A stretch of DNA of 64,000 nt. It comes from Callaeas wilsoni (Eukaryota > Chordata > Aves > Passeriformes > Callaeidae). Positions within the stretch are counted from its first letter, which is position 1. Each line of letters starts with the position of its first letter. Below, piece by piece: positions 25,285 to 35,599 of this stretch. A model generated the notes under the pieces. The model had not been told where the DNA came from. It did no database searches and saw nothing but the letters and a program-made list of their open reading frames with translations. The position numbers were made by a program, and so were the translations under genes. Where the stretch lies: positions 62,001 through 126,000 of the forward strand of contig VWPU01014827.1 of assembly GCA_013398955.1 (NCBI GenBank). Direction: 5' to 3'.

Positions 25285-26026
25285 GCTTATTTCCAAGACA
25301 CTGTGCCTGCACCCAACAAGTCGAGCTGTCAGTTTTATAAATCCTTTCATAAAAATCCTTATATTTATAAATATTTTATAAACATAAATTTAGCAATTTT
25401 ATATAAGGCTCAGGTGGCTCAATGCCCCACCCTCAAGGTCCAAGAAGTACATTTCAGGAGCTGTCTTTGCAGCTGGACTTTTACTAGCTGCGTAGCAGAG
25501 AGGTCAGTGCAGCTGAGAAGCCCTGAACTTCAGCCAGGCAGGCAAAGTGTCCAGGGAGAGCTCAGCTCAGACACCGTGGTTGTAACCATGGCTGGATGCC
25601 TCAGCCTTCACTCTTTGGTTAGAGAAGGAGGATATGTGTTTTGGTCTTTCTGTAATAAAAGATTACATTGATCTGGGTGAGAACAGGAAAACAAAGAATA
25701 CAAAAGATTCTTAAGGACTTTTAAATATGCATTTTTTCATGTTCCAAAAAGATGTGTTGGTTTTGCATGGCTTGGTTTTTGGTGGGGAAGAAAGAAGCCA
25801 GCCACGGAAGTGATTTTCTGTGAGAAGCTGCTAGAAGCTTCCTCTGTGCCTGGCAAAGCCAGTCTCTGGCTGCCTCTGAGAACAGACATGCTGCTAAGCC
25901 AATTAGAGAAGCTGGTAATGCTTCCGTAATAAACTATTTAAGAAGAAAATCAAAACGTGAGAGGGCAGTTTTTCTCCCAGGGGTGGGAAAGCACCGCCAC
26001 CAAGGGCCATCCCGACGTGGTGGGCA

Positions 26027-26110
26027 GCCATGTGCCGCCAGCCCTGGCCAGGCGGCCACACGCCACCGGCCCCAGCTGGCTGGCCATGTGCCACCAGCCC
26101 GCGGCGAGCT
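26027..26110 (+). repeat. GC-rich minisatellite, 28-bp period, inside LTR
   Basis: Three degenerate units start at 26027, 26055 and 26083, each opening with GCCA and containing a GCCRCC(A/G)GCC-type core. The block sits in a 350-bp GC-rich island (25980-26340) that stands out strongly from the AT-rich window. Confidence 0.75.
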
Positions 26111-26263
26111 GTGCCTGCCTAGGTGCACTCAGCCAACCACACCGTGGTAGAGGGCAGGAGCGGCAGCGATGGCTCCTCTTTCCCGGTGCCTCACATGGGA
26201 GAGGCATAGAATGGTGCCGGTGCTGTGGCGGCCGGCACTGCCCACACGGTGCCGATGGGGCCT

Positions 26264-26305
26264 CGTGGCCAGTGATGGAAACCCACGTGGCCAGTGATGG
26301 AAACC
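26264..26305 (+). repeat. 22-bp tandem duplication inside LTR
   Basis: CGTGGCCAGTGATGGAAACC occurs at 26264 and again at 26286, a 22-bp period with no mismatch over 20 bases. It lies at the 3' edge of the GC-rich island of the LTR. Confidence 0.93.
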
Positions 26306-28117
26306 TGGCAAGCATCCTCGGCGCGGAGCCCATATGAGATCAATCTTTCAGCGCTGCAAAACCCTGTAAGAACTTTTCAACTGATAGAACTAGAAAACAA
26401 TACTAGCTACTGACAACAATTTTCTTCAGAGTCAGAGAAAAGGAAAAAATGAGGACACATGAGGAGAACCAGCATGGCAGCACTGAAGTCAGTAAAGACA
26501 GAGGGGGAGGAAGTGGTCCAAGAGTCAGAGCCGAAATTTTTTTCTGCAAACTGTGGTTAAAGACTATAATTAAGTAAGCTGTCGCCCTGCAGCTCATTGG
26601 GTCCATGAGAAATGCAGAGGTCCACTCGCACGACAGAGAGAGTGGATGCCAAAAGGAGCTATAAAAACCTGCACCCTAGTGGACGAGTGACTCACAGGTA
26701 ATAATTTCGGGAAGCCTGTTTTGCCTGTGAGAAGGACTCACGTTTGCAGCAGATTGGGCAAGGCTGCTGCTCATGAGAAGAGAACCAAATTGGAGAAGTT
26801 CACAGAGAACTGTCCTGTGGGGGGGTCTCCACAGTAGAACAAAAGAAAGACCCTTCTTTCCCTGAATAAACAGAAAAAAATTCGAAGTGACAAACTGACT
26901 AAAAACCCCTTATTTTGTCTCCCTGCTCTGTTGGTGGGAAAGAAGGAGAGGCTGGGAAGAAAAAAGTGTCCTAAAAGTTTATTTTCGTTCTCATTACCCT
27001 TTTAAAATTCTGTTAATAATAAATAGTTCTTTATAGTTTTTAAATTCGAGCCTGTTTTGCCCTTAGTATTTTCTCCTAGTCCTTATCTCCACTTAAGTTT
27101 TTTCCTCTCTCTCCTCTGCCCAGCTGTAGCAGAGGAGAACAAACAAATTATTTTCGTGAATATCTGATGCTCAGCCAATGTCAAACCATGACAAAGTATT
27201 AATTAAAAAATTCATTCCTAAAACCCAAAATTTGTATCTATAAATGTATTGTAAGTGATATTGCCTATAATCTAGTAATTTCAGGTACCATCTTTCTAGA
27301 ATGCTTTCACAGATGGGAGTATTTGCTCTCCTATTCTGCTAAATAGGAGAAGTGGAGGGTACAGTCTGCTGGTCAGGAGACACACACTGCCTAAGATTAG
27401 CTCCATCCAGAACAGACTGCTTCTTCATCTTGCTCCTGGATCTCCTCTGGTACTCTGCATTCCTTAAACAGAAACATTATTTTACTTTGTACGATGTCGA
27501 AAGGAATGTTGAAGCCCACCAAAATCTTGCTGCTGCAGCAGGAACCTGAGGCTTTATGTTGCATGCCCTGAGATCTGGCATGAAGGGATAGGAGGGTGGG
27601 TATAAATCTTTCTGGAGATGGGTCGCAGCACTTCAGGAAGCCAAATCAGCATTCAGTCTTGGGAACGCTGTCATTTGGAATCCATCCTTGGAGTGAGCTA
27701 CCTTCAGACTGTACTTGGGGAGAGCTAGGTGATGTCACCCTGCAGGAGAACTGGAGAATAAGCTAATATTGAGGTCAGAAAGGCATAGGTCCAGTACAAC
27801 TGTTGCTCCCAGCCTTATTTTATTTTGCAGCACAACAGCTTTCTGGAGTCATTTAAAAAAAGAGCTTCATCATAGTCATGCATGACAGTCTGTGAACTGC
27901 ACAGCCACAGTGGCATTCAGGGGTCACAGCTGCACTGAAAAGTGATGCACTGAGTAAGCCATCCTCACCTCCTTCCCTTGAAAAAAGTAAGCACAAGACC
28001 TATATGCTGTTTGTATCCCCGTTGCATTTTACTCTGGCCTGAATGCAATTGAGATACAGACCTTGTATTACAAGGGCAATTTCTTAGCTCAATAATTGAA
28101 TTAAATTCTAAGGGACT

Positions 28118-28118
28118 N
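28118..28118. other. Ambiguous base (N)
   Basis: Single N in the sequence GGGACTNCAAGCC; an unresolved or heterozygous base call in the assembly. Confidence 0.99.
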
Positions 28119-28393
28119 CAAGCCGTATCTTACGGTTGAGAAACTCTGAGATTATGTTAAGGATCTATCCAACACCTGCCAGGCGTAGCAGGTCTCTCCT
28201 CTCCTCTATTCATCTACAGCACTAAATACTGGTCTGGAAGTGATGCCTTTTACACTTTTTGCTGTTGAAATCAGAGCTGTGACTCCTCACCAGTGGCATA
28301 GCTCCTGACAGTCAACTGCAGTGTCTCAAGGAATATATCTGCTGGAGTGTTGTATGTCAAGGTTTTAACAGTGGCTAATGGTTTTGCTATTAC

Positions 28394-28909
28394 TTATTTT
28401 ATTTTGGGATGACAATGATAGATATTTGCTTTAAATATAGATGTACTCATTCCAGTAAGCTGAAACGCAATGTCTAAACTACTTGGAAGTATCTCTTTAA
28501 ACACATGTGTAGGGACAAAAGACTTCTGCATTGAAAAGGAACAGATTTTACTGAGCGAAGAGAAACACACAGCAAAGAAAACATATGTAATCCATTCTAG
28601 AAATACAAAAAGATTCTGACACAATACAAGACGAAATATTTTCCCTCCTTTTCTATAAATTACATTCAATTCTTTCTTAAAATGGGAAAGAGATTTTGGA
28701 CAATGGCACATTAATTCTTGGTCCTTGTTTGGCCAAGCTCTGTACAACTTGATCACCATGTCGCTATCGACATTTGCCTTTCCAACCTGTGTTCTCTCCC
28801 TGACCTTGAGAGTGTCATTCAGCAGAAATGGGCTTGGGAGAAGTCTGCTGCTGCAGAGAGCTTTCAGCAAGTGTTCTCCCTGCCCACATTCCCTTCTTAC
28901 AAAAGTCAC
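28394..28909 (-). other. Unusually long unexplained ORF (171 codons)
   Basis: This is the longest open frame in the window that is not explained by a repeat. Stop-to-stop it spans 171 codons; the first true ATG is at 28759, giving 121 residues. One hydrophobic stretch around residues 94-119 of the long form (NLFVFLEWITYVFFAVCF) could span a membrane. The rest is mixed, with basic and cysteine-bearing segments and no motif I recognise. The opposite strand is also open for 101 and 110 codons at 28718-29057. In DNA this AT-rich a 171-codon frame is less expected than the others. It may be a decayed coding fragment, a retroelement remnant I cannot name, or chance. Confidence 0.2.
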
Positions 28910-29663
28910 CCCACATACAGCTCTGAGGAGCTTAACCCTCTTTCATGGAGAGCTCCATGTGCCACCTGTCTGCCTGGAGGGGTGCCTTGGTGGTTGGGTG
29001 CAGTGCAGGCATGTTCAGTGTAAGGCCAAAGTCTGCTTTCTGCCATTGTACTGCTAGTTTATGAAAGATGGGGAGAAAGGGGCTGCTTTACAAAATACAT
29101 TTTTATTAAAATCTCTGGAATGAAGAATTGCCATCAGTATGAACAGATGCAGAATAATTGGCTACTAAACATACAGTATAATTAACTTTTGCTAAAACTG
29201 GGCCTTTGGAGGATAGTTGCTCATATCTTTCTCCTATATAAAAAATGGCTTGCAGGTTATGAATAGATAAAATGGAGGGAATTGAAACTTTTTTTAAAAA
29301 AGTTCCCATCACAAAATGTCTTTGAGAAGAAGTAAGTAACTACATGAATAAAGACTATTATTTAAGAAGATGATTTCTTGTAAGGATATGTTAAATTATA
29401 CACTAAATGACAAGTTACTATGCCTAATACTAAAAGTTAGGTCCGTGTTATCTTAGATGTTGCAATAAGACAGCCTAAGAAAGCGAAGATGGTGAAAATC
29501 ATTTTGTCTTGTCCTTTGCCACTGTCAGTCACCCTGCTGATAGCTAGGAGGGTTGTAGGGAGGTCCTGATCCATCTCTCTGCTCTCCAGTCTGTCCAGGC
29601 ATAGGCCAGCTCTGGTCCCAAAGCTGCAGAGACAGGGTCATGCAGAGAACAGGCTTCACTCAC

Positions 29664-29726
29664 CTCAGCCACTGGATGAAGTTCAAGCATTCATAATGCA
29701 GAGCAAAGTAAGCTCCTGTCCATCTT
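29664..29726 (-). other. Exon-like segment, minus strand (unverified)
   Basis: On the minus strand the acceptor TTTGCACAACTCTCAG ends at 29727. Sixty-three bases follow, then a strong donor GAG|GTGAGT (donor 29663-29658). One frame is open across it (RWTGAYFALHYECLNFIQWL); the other two are closed. The peptide is free of low complexity but unfamiliar. No partner exon is identified, so chance is a serious alternative. Confidence 0.2.
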
Positions 29727-31233
29727 CTGAGAGTTGTGCAAACATGCCCATGGGTGTCCGAGTGGAAAGTAAAATCCTTTGGATGTCTGTTTTCACTTTA
29801 GGGTGTGTAATTCAGCTTCTGTTTCTTTGTATTCAGGAGCTGCTGAGAGAAAAACACCTGACAGGTTCCTCAGATTGAATTTTCCTGCATGTTACAATTA
29901 TGCATATTTTTAAGGGTCTTTGACCTCTAAAACGAGTGCCTAAAGATAACACAAGTGTCCACCATGCAAGTAACAAACAGGTCACTTAAGAGATAAGAAT
30001 GGCATATATTCTTTAGCTGATCCTAGAAGTAGTGACAAATTTCACTCCAATAAGACAAAAAAAGGGTAATAGGAATTAGTGTAAAACCAACATAACCCTT
30101 TAATTTTTAAAATAGATTTATTTTGTATGTTGTTATCTTTTTTCTTCAAAAAACGAAGAAATCACTGACATTCTTTGAACTGGAATAATACTACTAACAT
30201 TTTCATTGCACATAATACTGAGATTTTGTGGTTTGCAATTAATTTGAAATTTAGAGCTGTATTGAAGGTCAAATCCAAATGACCTGTGTTATATTGCTAA
30301 ATCTGCTTAGTAAACCTTGTTAGGAATTCTTCAATTAAGTAATTTTTAATTCAAAACTTTTCCTGGAAAAGATTCAGTCTAGAATTCCAATTAAATGAAA
30401 GGGGAAATAAGTGAACAAGTTGTATAGAAAATACCCCAGGAGTAAGTAGTCCTTCAGGACAAGGGAAACTCTGGTTCATGTCCTTCCTGTACTCCTGAGT
30501 TCATTTTTGCATATTATTGATATAATAATTTTTTAAAACTTTGAATGGGAATTTTAAAAATATTTTAAATATCATTGTTGTGTAGGATAGAGAGATTATC
30601 TATTCTGCAGTCTCTGTAGCCTGCCTACCTGAAAAAAAGTTGTGTCGTCACAGAGCATATATGTAGAACTCAACACATTTTTTTTTACCGTGTAAGAGTA
30701 ATCATCAGGCCTACAGAACAAAAGTGGGTCAATAAGATCTCTGTCATAACTTCATTCCTTTCCAGAGCTGCCTTTATGCATCGGACAAACAACACTGTAG
30801 CTACTGCTAGCTAATATTTGTTTGATTGTTTTAATTTCAGATAGAGATATATAGCAGCAGCAAAGCAAATTATGGTGGCAAAATGGTGTCAAAGTGGTTA
30901 ATCTTTCTTTTTTCTTAGAAGGTTATGTGTGGAAAAGATAACTTGTTTTACTGGTAGTTTCTTAAGGAACCACAATATAAACATTCAGCTATCTCCAGTG
31001 TTGCATTCTTAATTCAGTATCAAATCTTTCCCTAGCAAACAGGAACTCAGTATTTACCTAAATGGAACAGGAGATATGAAACAAAATTTTGTCTGATTAT
31101 TAGATATAATGTTTACCAGCATGACCAGAACTTGTATGATTATGTGACATCAAGGAAAGGAACATCCAACAGAAATATTTCTTTTCACAATCTTCAGTGG
31201 TTTGAAAAATATATTTACCTGTGAGAAGCAGAC

Positions 31234-31247
31234 TTTGCCATAGCAAC
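31234..31247 (+). promoter_or_regulatory. X-box-like (RFX-type) site
   Basis: TTTGCCATAGCAAC differs at two positions from the near-palindromic RFX consensus GTTGCCATGGCAAC. It lies about 110 bp upstream of the TATA box at 31357, a plausible proximal-promoter position. Binding is inferred, not shown. Confidence 0.35.
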
Positions 31248-31327
31248 TCATGCTTTTTTCCCCAGTTCAGGTCATTCCTTGGGATAAATTACTCTAAGCT
31301 GCCTACAAACGCCACTGAGAATGATCA

Positions 31328-31349
31328 GGAAGTGTCTCTGGCCACTTCC
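31328..31349. promoter_or_regulatory. Inverted pair of ETS-like sites
   Basis: GGAAGTG (31328-31334) and its exact reverse complement CACTTCC (31343-31349) are separated by 8 bp, immediately upstream of the TATA box. GGAAGTG is the core bound by ETS-family factors. A facing pair this close to a TATA box suggests a designed proximal promoter, though a 7-bp inverted repeat can occur by chance. Confidence 0.4.
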
Positions 31350-31356
31350 AAACCAG

Positions 31357-31365
31357 TATAAAAGG
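31357..31365 (+). promoter_or_regulatory. TATA box of a candidate promoter
   Basis: TATAAAAGG is a canonical vertebrate TATA box. It is followed by GC-richer sequence (CCGAGAGCAGCCCACGCC), as in real core promoters, and a likely start site about 30 bp downstream near 31387. A GT donor follows 36 bases after that. This is the best core-promoter candidate in the window. Confidence 0.45.
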
Positions 31366-31386
31366 CCGAGAGCAGCCCACGCCTAT

Positions 31387-31423
31387 GAATCAGGGAACAC
31401 TGCTCAGAGGACTTGCTTGAGAG
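31387..31423 (+). other. Candidate untranslated first exon
   Basis: Predicted from the TATA box: the start is about 30 bp downstream of it and the end is at the donor GAG|GTAAAT (GT at 31424). It would hold only a very short ATG frame and so act as a 5' leader. The next good acceptor with an ATG behind it is at 32148, giving an intron of about 725 bp. The start position is approximate. Confidence 0.35.
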
Positions 31424-32067
31424 GTAAATACTTCGGTTAGGAGATATTCCAGAGACCTCATCCTCTCCAGCTACTGCTGCCAAAAGGCCATGTTCTTAAA
31501 ATTCAAAGCCACTGTTCATTTGTCTTGACTCAGTCCTATCAGGTAGAAAGCACAACATATTTCAGAAGCTTAGCAGAGGGAAAGAAATTTTTAAAGCCTG
31601 GGAAGCTTCCAGTGACATGATGCAGGACAGAGTATCTCATCACCTGCTGCTGTTGACAAATGAACCAAGGAAACTGCCTGTATTCCTTCAGCCTATGACA
31701 GTATGGATGTTTCCCAGAAACAGAAATTACAGAAGATATCAGGGTGGGGATAGCATACTACACTCTCTCTCCCTTCTGCCAGAAAGTGTAAACCACACCT
31801 AAACCATTCCTAATGGAGAAATATCTACCAAATCAAAGCATAGTGGGTTTTCTCCCTTTGATGACCATCCCTCAAGCATCCTGGCCAGCCTGTCCCACGC
31901 TCTGCTAAGCACACACCAACCAGCAGCTGGGTTGGGAAGCTGTGGGCTTTTTCTGTACCTGAGGACAGGAAGAAGAAAAGGGTCAGCCTGCAAGGTTTTC
32001 TTCTCAGCACTGAAGGACAAGCATGGATGCAGGGGTGGGATCAGCTCCTGCCATGCAGTAGTCTCAC

Positions 32068-32085
32068 CAGCAGCAGCAGCAGCAG
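32068..32085 (+). repeat. (CAG)6 trinucleotide tract
   Basis: Six uninterrupted CAG units within the candidate intron, about 60 bp upstream of its acceptor. Confidence 0.95.
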
Positions 32086-32148
32086 TGGCAGCAACCTCTT
32101 TGCAGTCCCCTCTCCCTTCCTTCATTCCAGCTTTTTCTCTACCCACAG

Positions 32149-32284
32149 CAGTAGGATGAGACTCTGGCTGATTTTGGAATTGTATCTACTTCAAATACTG
32201 CCAGGCTCAAGGGACTGGACAAACTCCTGGAAGGGGGAGTCCAGCCCTTCAGTATCTTCTACAGAACCTCAAACACATCCCTGA
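32149..32284 (+). CDS. Candidate small secreted peptide ORF (hypothetical)
   Basis: A strong acceptor (CTTTTTCTCTACCCACAG, ending at 32148; a second AG three bases later makes it NAGNAG type) is followed within eight bases by ATG at 32156 with A at -3. The frame runs 42 codons to TGA at 32282. It opens with MRLWLILELYLLQILPGS, which has the shape of a signal peptide: short basic start, leucine-rich core, then small residues. The remainder (RDWTNSWKGE, then SSPSVSSTEPQTHP) is hydrophilic and has no cysteine. A second strong acceptor at 32343 (TTTTTTGTCACTTGCAG) could join an exon open for 50 codons that ends in CC, but no good donor lies between. I cannot assign a family. It may be a genuine micro-peptide gene, a decayed gene or a lncRNA with a chance ORF. 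Confidence 0.25.
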
Positions 32285-32343
32285 GATCCTCCAGCTGCAG
32301 GACACCCCCACAAAACTGCTTCATCCTTTTTTGTCACTTGCAG

Positions 32344-32497
32344 GCCTCCAGGAACATCCTTTCACACTGCAAGCTCCCACCTGTGAGCTGTAACGCGGAG
32401 CCTTTGCCTGTCCAGGAATTTGCTGTGCCCCTCATGCCTCCCCAGCACCTCTTCCTTGCCTCCATACCCCAGCAGCTTCACCTTTGCTGTGCCTGAT
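32344..32497 (+). other. Alternative exon-like segment after strong acceptor
   Basis: The acceptor CATCCTTTTTTGTCACTTGCAG ends at 32343. The first frame is then open for about 50 codons (start ASRNILSHCKLPPVSC, end QQLHLCCA) to TGA near 32495. Cysteines are arranged C-x6-C and a terminal CC pair, loosely like a beta-defensin but with the two middle cysteines absent, so I do not call it one. No strong donor upstream in frame is visible. Confidence 0.15.
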
Positions 32498-32663
32498 CCT
32501 TTCCTGGCAAGGTCCTTTCTCCGACCATGTCTCCCTGTACCAGGGCTTCACTCTGAGCTTGGCACATTGGTTTCCCTATCAGACTTGTACAAAGAGCCCA
32601 TTAACAGAGACATATGTCCTCACTTCCATCACACCTTATCTAACAGAAATAATCTTTCCTCTT

Positions 32664-32669
32664 AATAAA
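32664..32669 (+). terminator. AATAAA polyadenylation signal candidate
   Basis: AATAAA lies about 380 bp after the stop of the candidate peptide ORF, with a GT-rich stretch (CTGTTTGTTTTC) about 50 bp downstream, as expected of a poly(A) site. AATAAA is common in AT-rich DNA, so the support comes only from position. Confidence 0.3.
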
Positions 32670-35599
32670 TTGCACATGGCACAGCCATTAATAGTGAAGG
32701 CTTTGCAGAACCACTGTTTGTTTTCAGAATGCGTTAACACTTGCTTCTACACTTTCAGTGTTTGCCCCTTCATCCACTCTCTTTTGTGTTTGAGCTTTGG
32801 CTGAGCACAGGAAACAGTTCAAATAATTATTCCTCTATTTGGACAATAATGGATAGCCTCTTTATAGTTACAACTGAAATCAGCCAGTCTTTTTTTATAC
32901 TTCTACAATTTCAATTCTACAAAATTAGTTTGACATGCAATTTTAATCCAATATTACCTCCAGATTCAGAGAGAAATAATTAAGCTGTCTTTAAGCTAAA
33001 TTTAAAGAGCACAAAGGAAAAGGCAGTAAAAACTGGTTCAAGGTTTGCATTTTCAAGTAACATTCCTTTGTCTACCTCAAGCTTCTTAAAAATTCATGCT
33101 TAAGGTATACTTAGCAGTAGTTTTATAATTACAAAGCTATTAAGCTTTCATAAGGAAAAAGCGAAACTGTTTTTTTCCTAATTAGCTAATCATAAATTTT
33201 TCAAGGAAATAGTCTTCTGCTAGAAGATGATGATTTGAAGAGGCAAAATCACCAACAGTAGTATGCTGATTATAATATATTCTTCTCACAAAAATCAGTA
33301 CATCTCCCCAGTTAATTAAGTCTGTCCTTTGATAGCAAGTTCACTTCTCTGCCTGGATAACTCATATCCTACCTCCCACTACTGCCTTTATATATGCTGC
33401 ACAGTGAGATGCCAGGAAATCAAGCGGTTACAGTGCTCACCACCTTATTAATTCCATTCTGAAAAGTTGAGAGAAACTTCTGAATCATTATTTCTCAGTA
33501 AATTTTCTAAATTCAGTGGGAAATATGTATATCTATAAAGGAATATTTAGTGATTTGGATAAATTTTTCTGAAAGATCTCTGGCCTCTCCAGCTAATGCA
33601 ATATAATTGTAGTTTAGACTTGCAATTCATTTTCCCAAAGACCATATAGATCTTATGAATATTAGTTTTCTATTACAGACATGTGAAGGTTGGACTGAGG
33701 ACACATTTTTAAAAATTATAGCTCTTCACTGCAAAGGAGGGGGTAATATCTGGCCTCATGCTTATAGTGTTGTGTTGCAGAAAATTACCAGTGGACTGGA
33801 AAAGTAGCTTGTTGGTTAACTGCAAAGGGATTATTGGGTGTATTTTCCTCAATACACAAGCCCTTCCTTCTGCTTGCAGAACCTGTGTTAAAGAAACAAA
33901 ATCCACTTTTCTCCAGGTGTTTTACAACTCAGCATGAGATGCATATGTTCCAGGTGGGTTTTAGGCATTAATGAAAAAAAAGGGCTTTGCAAAGAGAACA
34001 AGGTGGCTGTATTCAACGTACAGAACAAACAAAACCCTTTCTACACACATTCAGTCACATCCCCTGTACTTGCATGCATCAATAGTGACTGAATTTCCTG
34101 ACACAAAGAATTTCTACCTGCTTTTGCAAGATGTTATGAGAACTCTTACTTAAAACATATATTTGATATCTGATATCAAGCTGCCAAAAAGGTCTTTCAG
34201 CTGTTTTAGGCTCAAAGCAAAATCTTTTCTGCAAACCCCAAGAGCTCTGAAAGCAGAGTATATGTTTTTATTACATAAACTGACTTAAGGATCTTGCCAG
34301 CAATAACTTGATTGATTCTTGAATACTTCAAATACAACAACAGCTACCTTTCTCACTGACCTGTAAAACTAAAGCTAAATGTGATGAGTAGGGAGAGAAA
34401 AGGGAAAATTACAAGAAATTGCTGAATGCCCTGTGGGAACGGTTTCTACTGCTCAGTAGAGTGAGAACTGGAAAGTGAAGACAGGAGACCTTATGAGATC
34501 ATCTTCTTCTAAACCCTAGAATGAAGAGGGGACTTTTTCTACCATTCCCTATCCCTAGAACAGACTTATCCCACTTCTCAGGGGTTATAGTCCAAGCTGA
34601 TCTCAATTCTTTCCCCATGCTCCTCAAATAAAAACTAAGAGAAAAGCACCATTTCCTTTGCCTAGCAGTAGTCAGAAAAAAGCTGTTTCCAGCAGCTCAA
34701 GATGTGTCCTGCAGAGAGATCACAAGCTGCAGGATGCTGGTAGCTCATCGTGAGACTGGAAGTTGGCAGAATTTTTAATATTATTTCAGCATGATATAGA
34801 TGAATGATTCCTTCCAAAGGGTCAAAAGAAGTGTGAAGTGCGTGGGACGCATAGGAGGACACAAAGCAAGCCTGTTGCTCAGGACACTCATTCCCTTCTT
34901 CCAGAGCCTGAACAGCTTTCCACCACCCTCTGTCTTTCTATTCCTTGCCAGGCTTCCCATTGCCATTCTCTTTTTCCCGCACCTCCACACAGAACTCCAA
35001 GCAAGTGACGTTCTGTGTCCCACACATGGGCTCGCTTAAGCAGCCCTTGGCAGCTGCGTTTATTGAAAAGATTCATTTTCTCTCAGCCCAGGACAGAGCA
35101 TAAAGATGAGGGCTTGCAAATGGAGGGAGTAGGTAACGCAGGCTAACTCCAGTGGCTCCTCTAAAAGAAGTGAAAATACTTGGGAGTGTAGTTCAACCTT
35201 CTCACATCTCCATGTGAGAAAGCCCGGGGATGACCATTCAAAAGTTGTAAAGATATGACTTCTTGTCCAAATGAAATAGTGAGGCGTGAAGATGGGGTGA
35301 GAATATTCTGCAACTATGATACGTAAAGTAGCCACTGCCTAAGGAGAAATAACTATGGATTTGATAAGATCATTTTCCTTAGGAAGAATTTTATTCTGTG
35401 GAAGATGTGAGAGTTACAGAAAAATCAGGTTGGAACAGTAAGTTCAAGGTTGTGAAAAGATGTGTTCTTCAATAAAGCAGCAAAAAGAGAGTTTACGTGG
35501 TTATGAAGAGAGTAAAATCAAGAGGACCTGGAGACTCCTTTCCTTAGAGAATAACAAGAGAAGGAAAAACAATTCTGCAGGAAAATATTTGGGAGTCCT
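32670..35599. other. Unique non-coding DNA
   Basis: No gene is recognised. A pyrimidine-rich acceptor-like stretch ends at about 34951, but the sequence after it has no good donor or recognisable frame. Confidence 0.5.

Larger units (their letters stand above)
21081..25752. other. Unique AT-rich non-coding DNA
   Basis: No gene is recognised. Bases 22731-23114 hold overlapping open frames (127 and about 85 codons on +, 77 on -) in locally GC-richer DNA, with a GTAAGT at 23010; the translations are unfamiliar. Bases 23200-24800 are very AT-rich and featureless. A full CRE palindrome lies at 25277. Confidence 0.5.
25753..27193 (+). mobile_element. Solo LTR of an avian endogenous retrovirus
   Basis: This is a retroviral-type long terminal repeat, about 1.44 kb, with terminal TG (TGTGTTGG) and CA (CCATGACA). 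The 5' part (TGTGTTGGTTTTGCATGG, then GAGAAGCTGCTAGAAGCTTC) and the 3' part (GCCTGTTTTGCCC, then CCTTATCTC) match from memory an LTR family common in bird genomes, which I believe is ERVL-like; the class is not proven here. A TATTTAAGAAG element at about 25936 is the likely LTR TATA box. AATAAA occurs near 26864 and 27019. No gag, pol or env sequence and no second LTR are present, so it is a solo LTR left by recombination. The 5-bp flanks (AAAGA and AAGTA) match only partly, so the target duplication has decayed or the edges are off slightly. Confidence 0.85.
27194..31233. other. Unique non-coding DNA
   Basis: No gene is recognised with confidence. A base is undetermined at 28118. The open-frame cluster at 28394-29057 and the exon-like segment at 29664-29726 are annotated separately. 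Bases 29880-31230 are AT-rich and featureless. Confidence 0.5.

Noticed and set aside
25950..26337. Overlapping frames of about 126 codons on both strands in GC-rich DNA
   Set aside because: They lie in the GC-rich minisatellite of the solo LTR, where few stops are expected; repeated Gly/Ala/His/Pro content is translated repeat.
32344..32497. Possible beta-defensin-like cysteine spacing ending in CC
   Set aside because: Only four cysteines with a long gap where the two middle ones should be, and no in-frame donor upstream; not enough to call a defensin.
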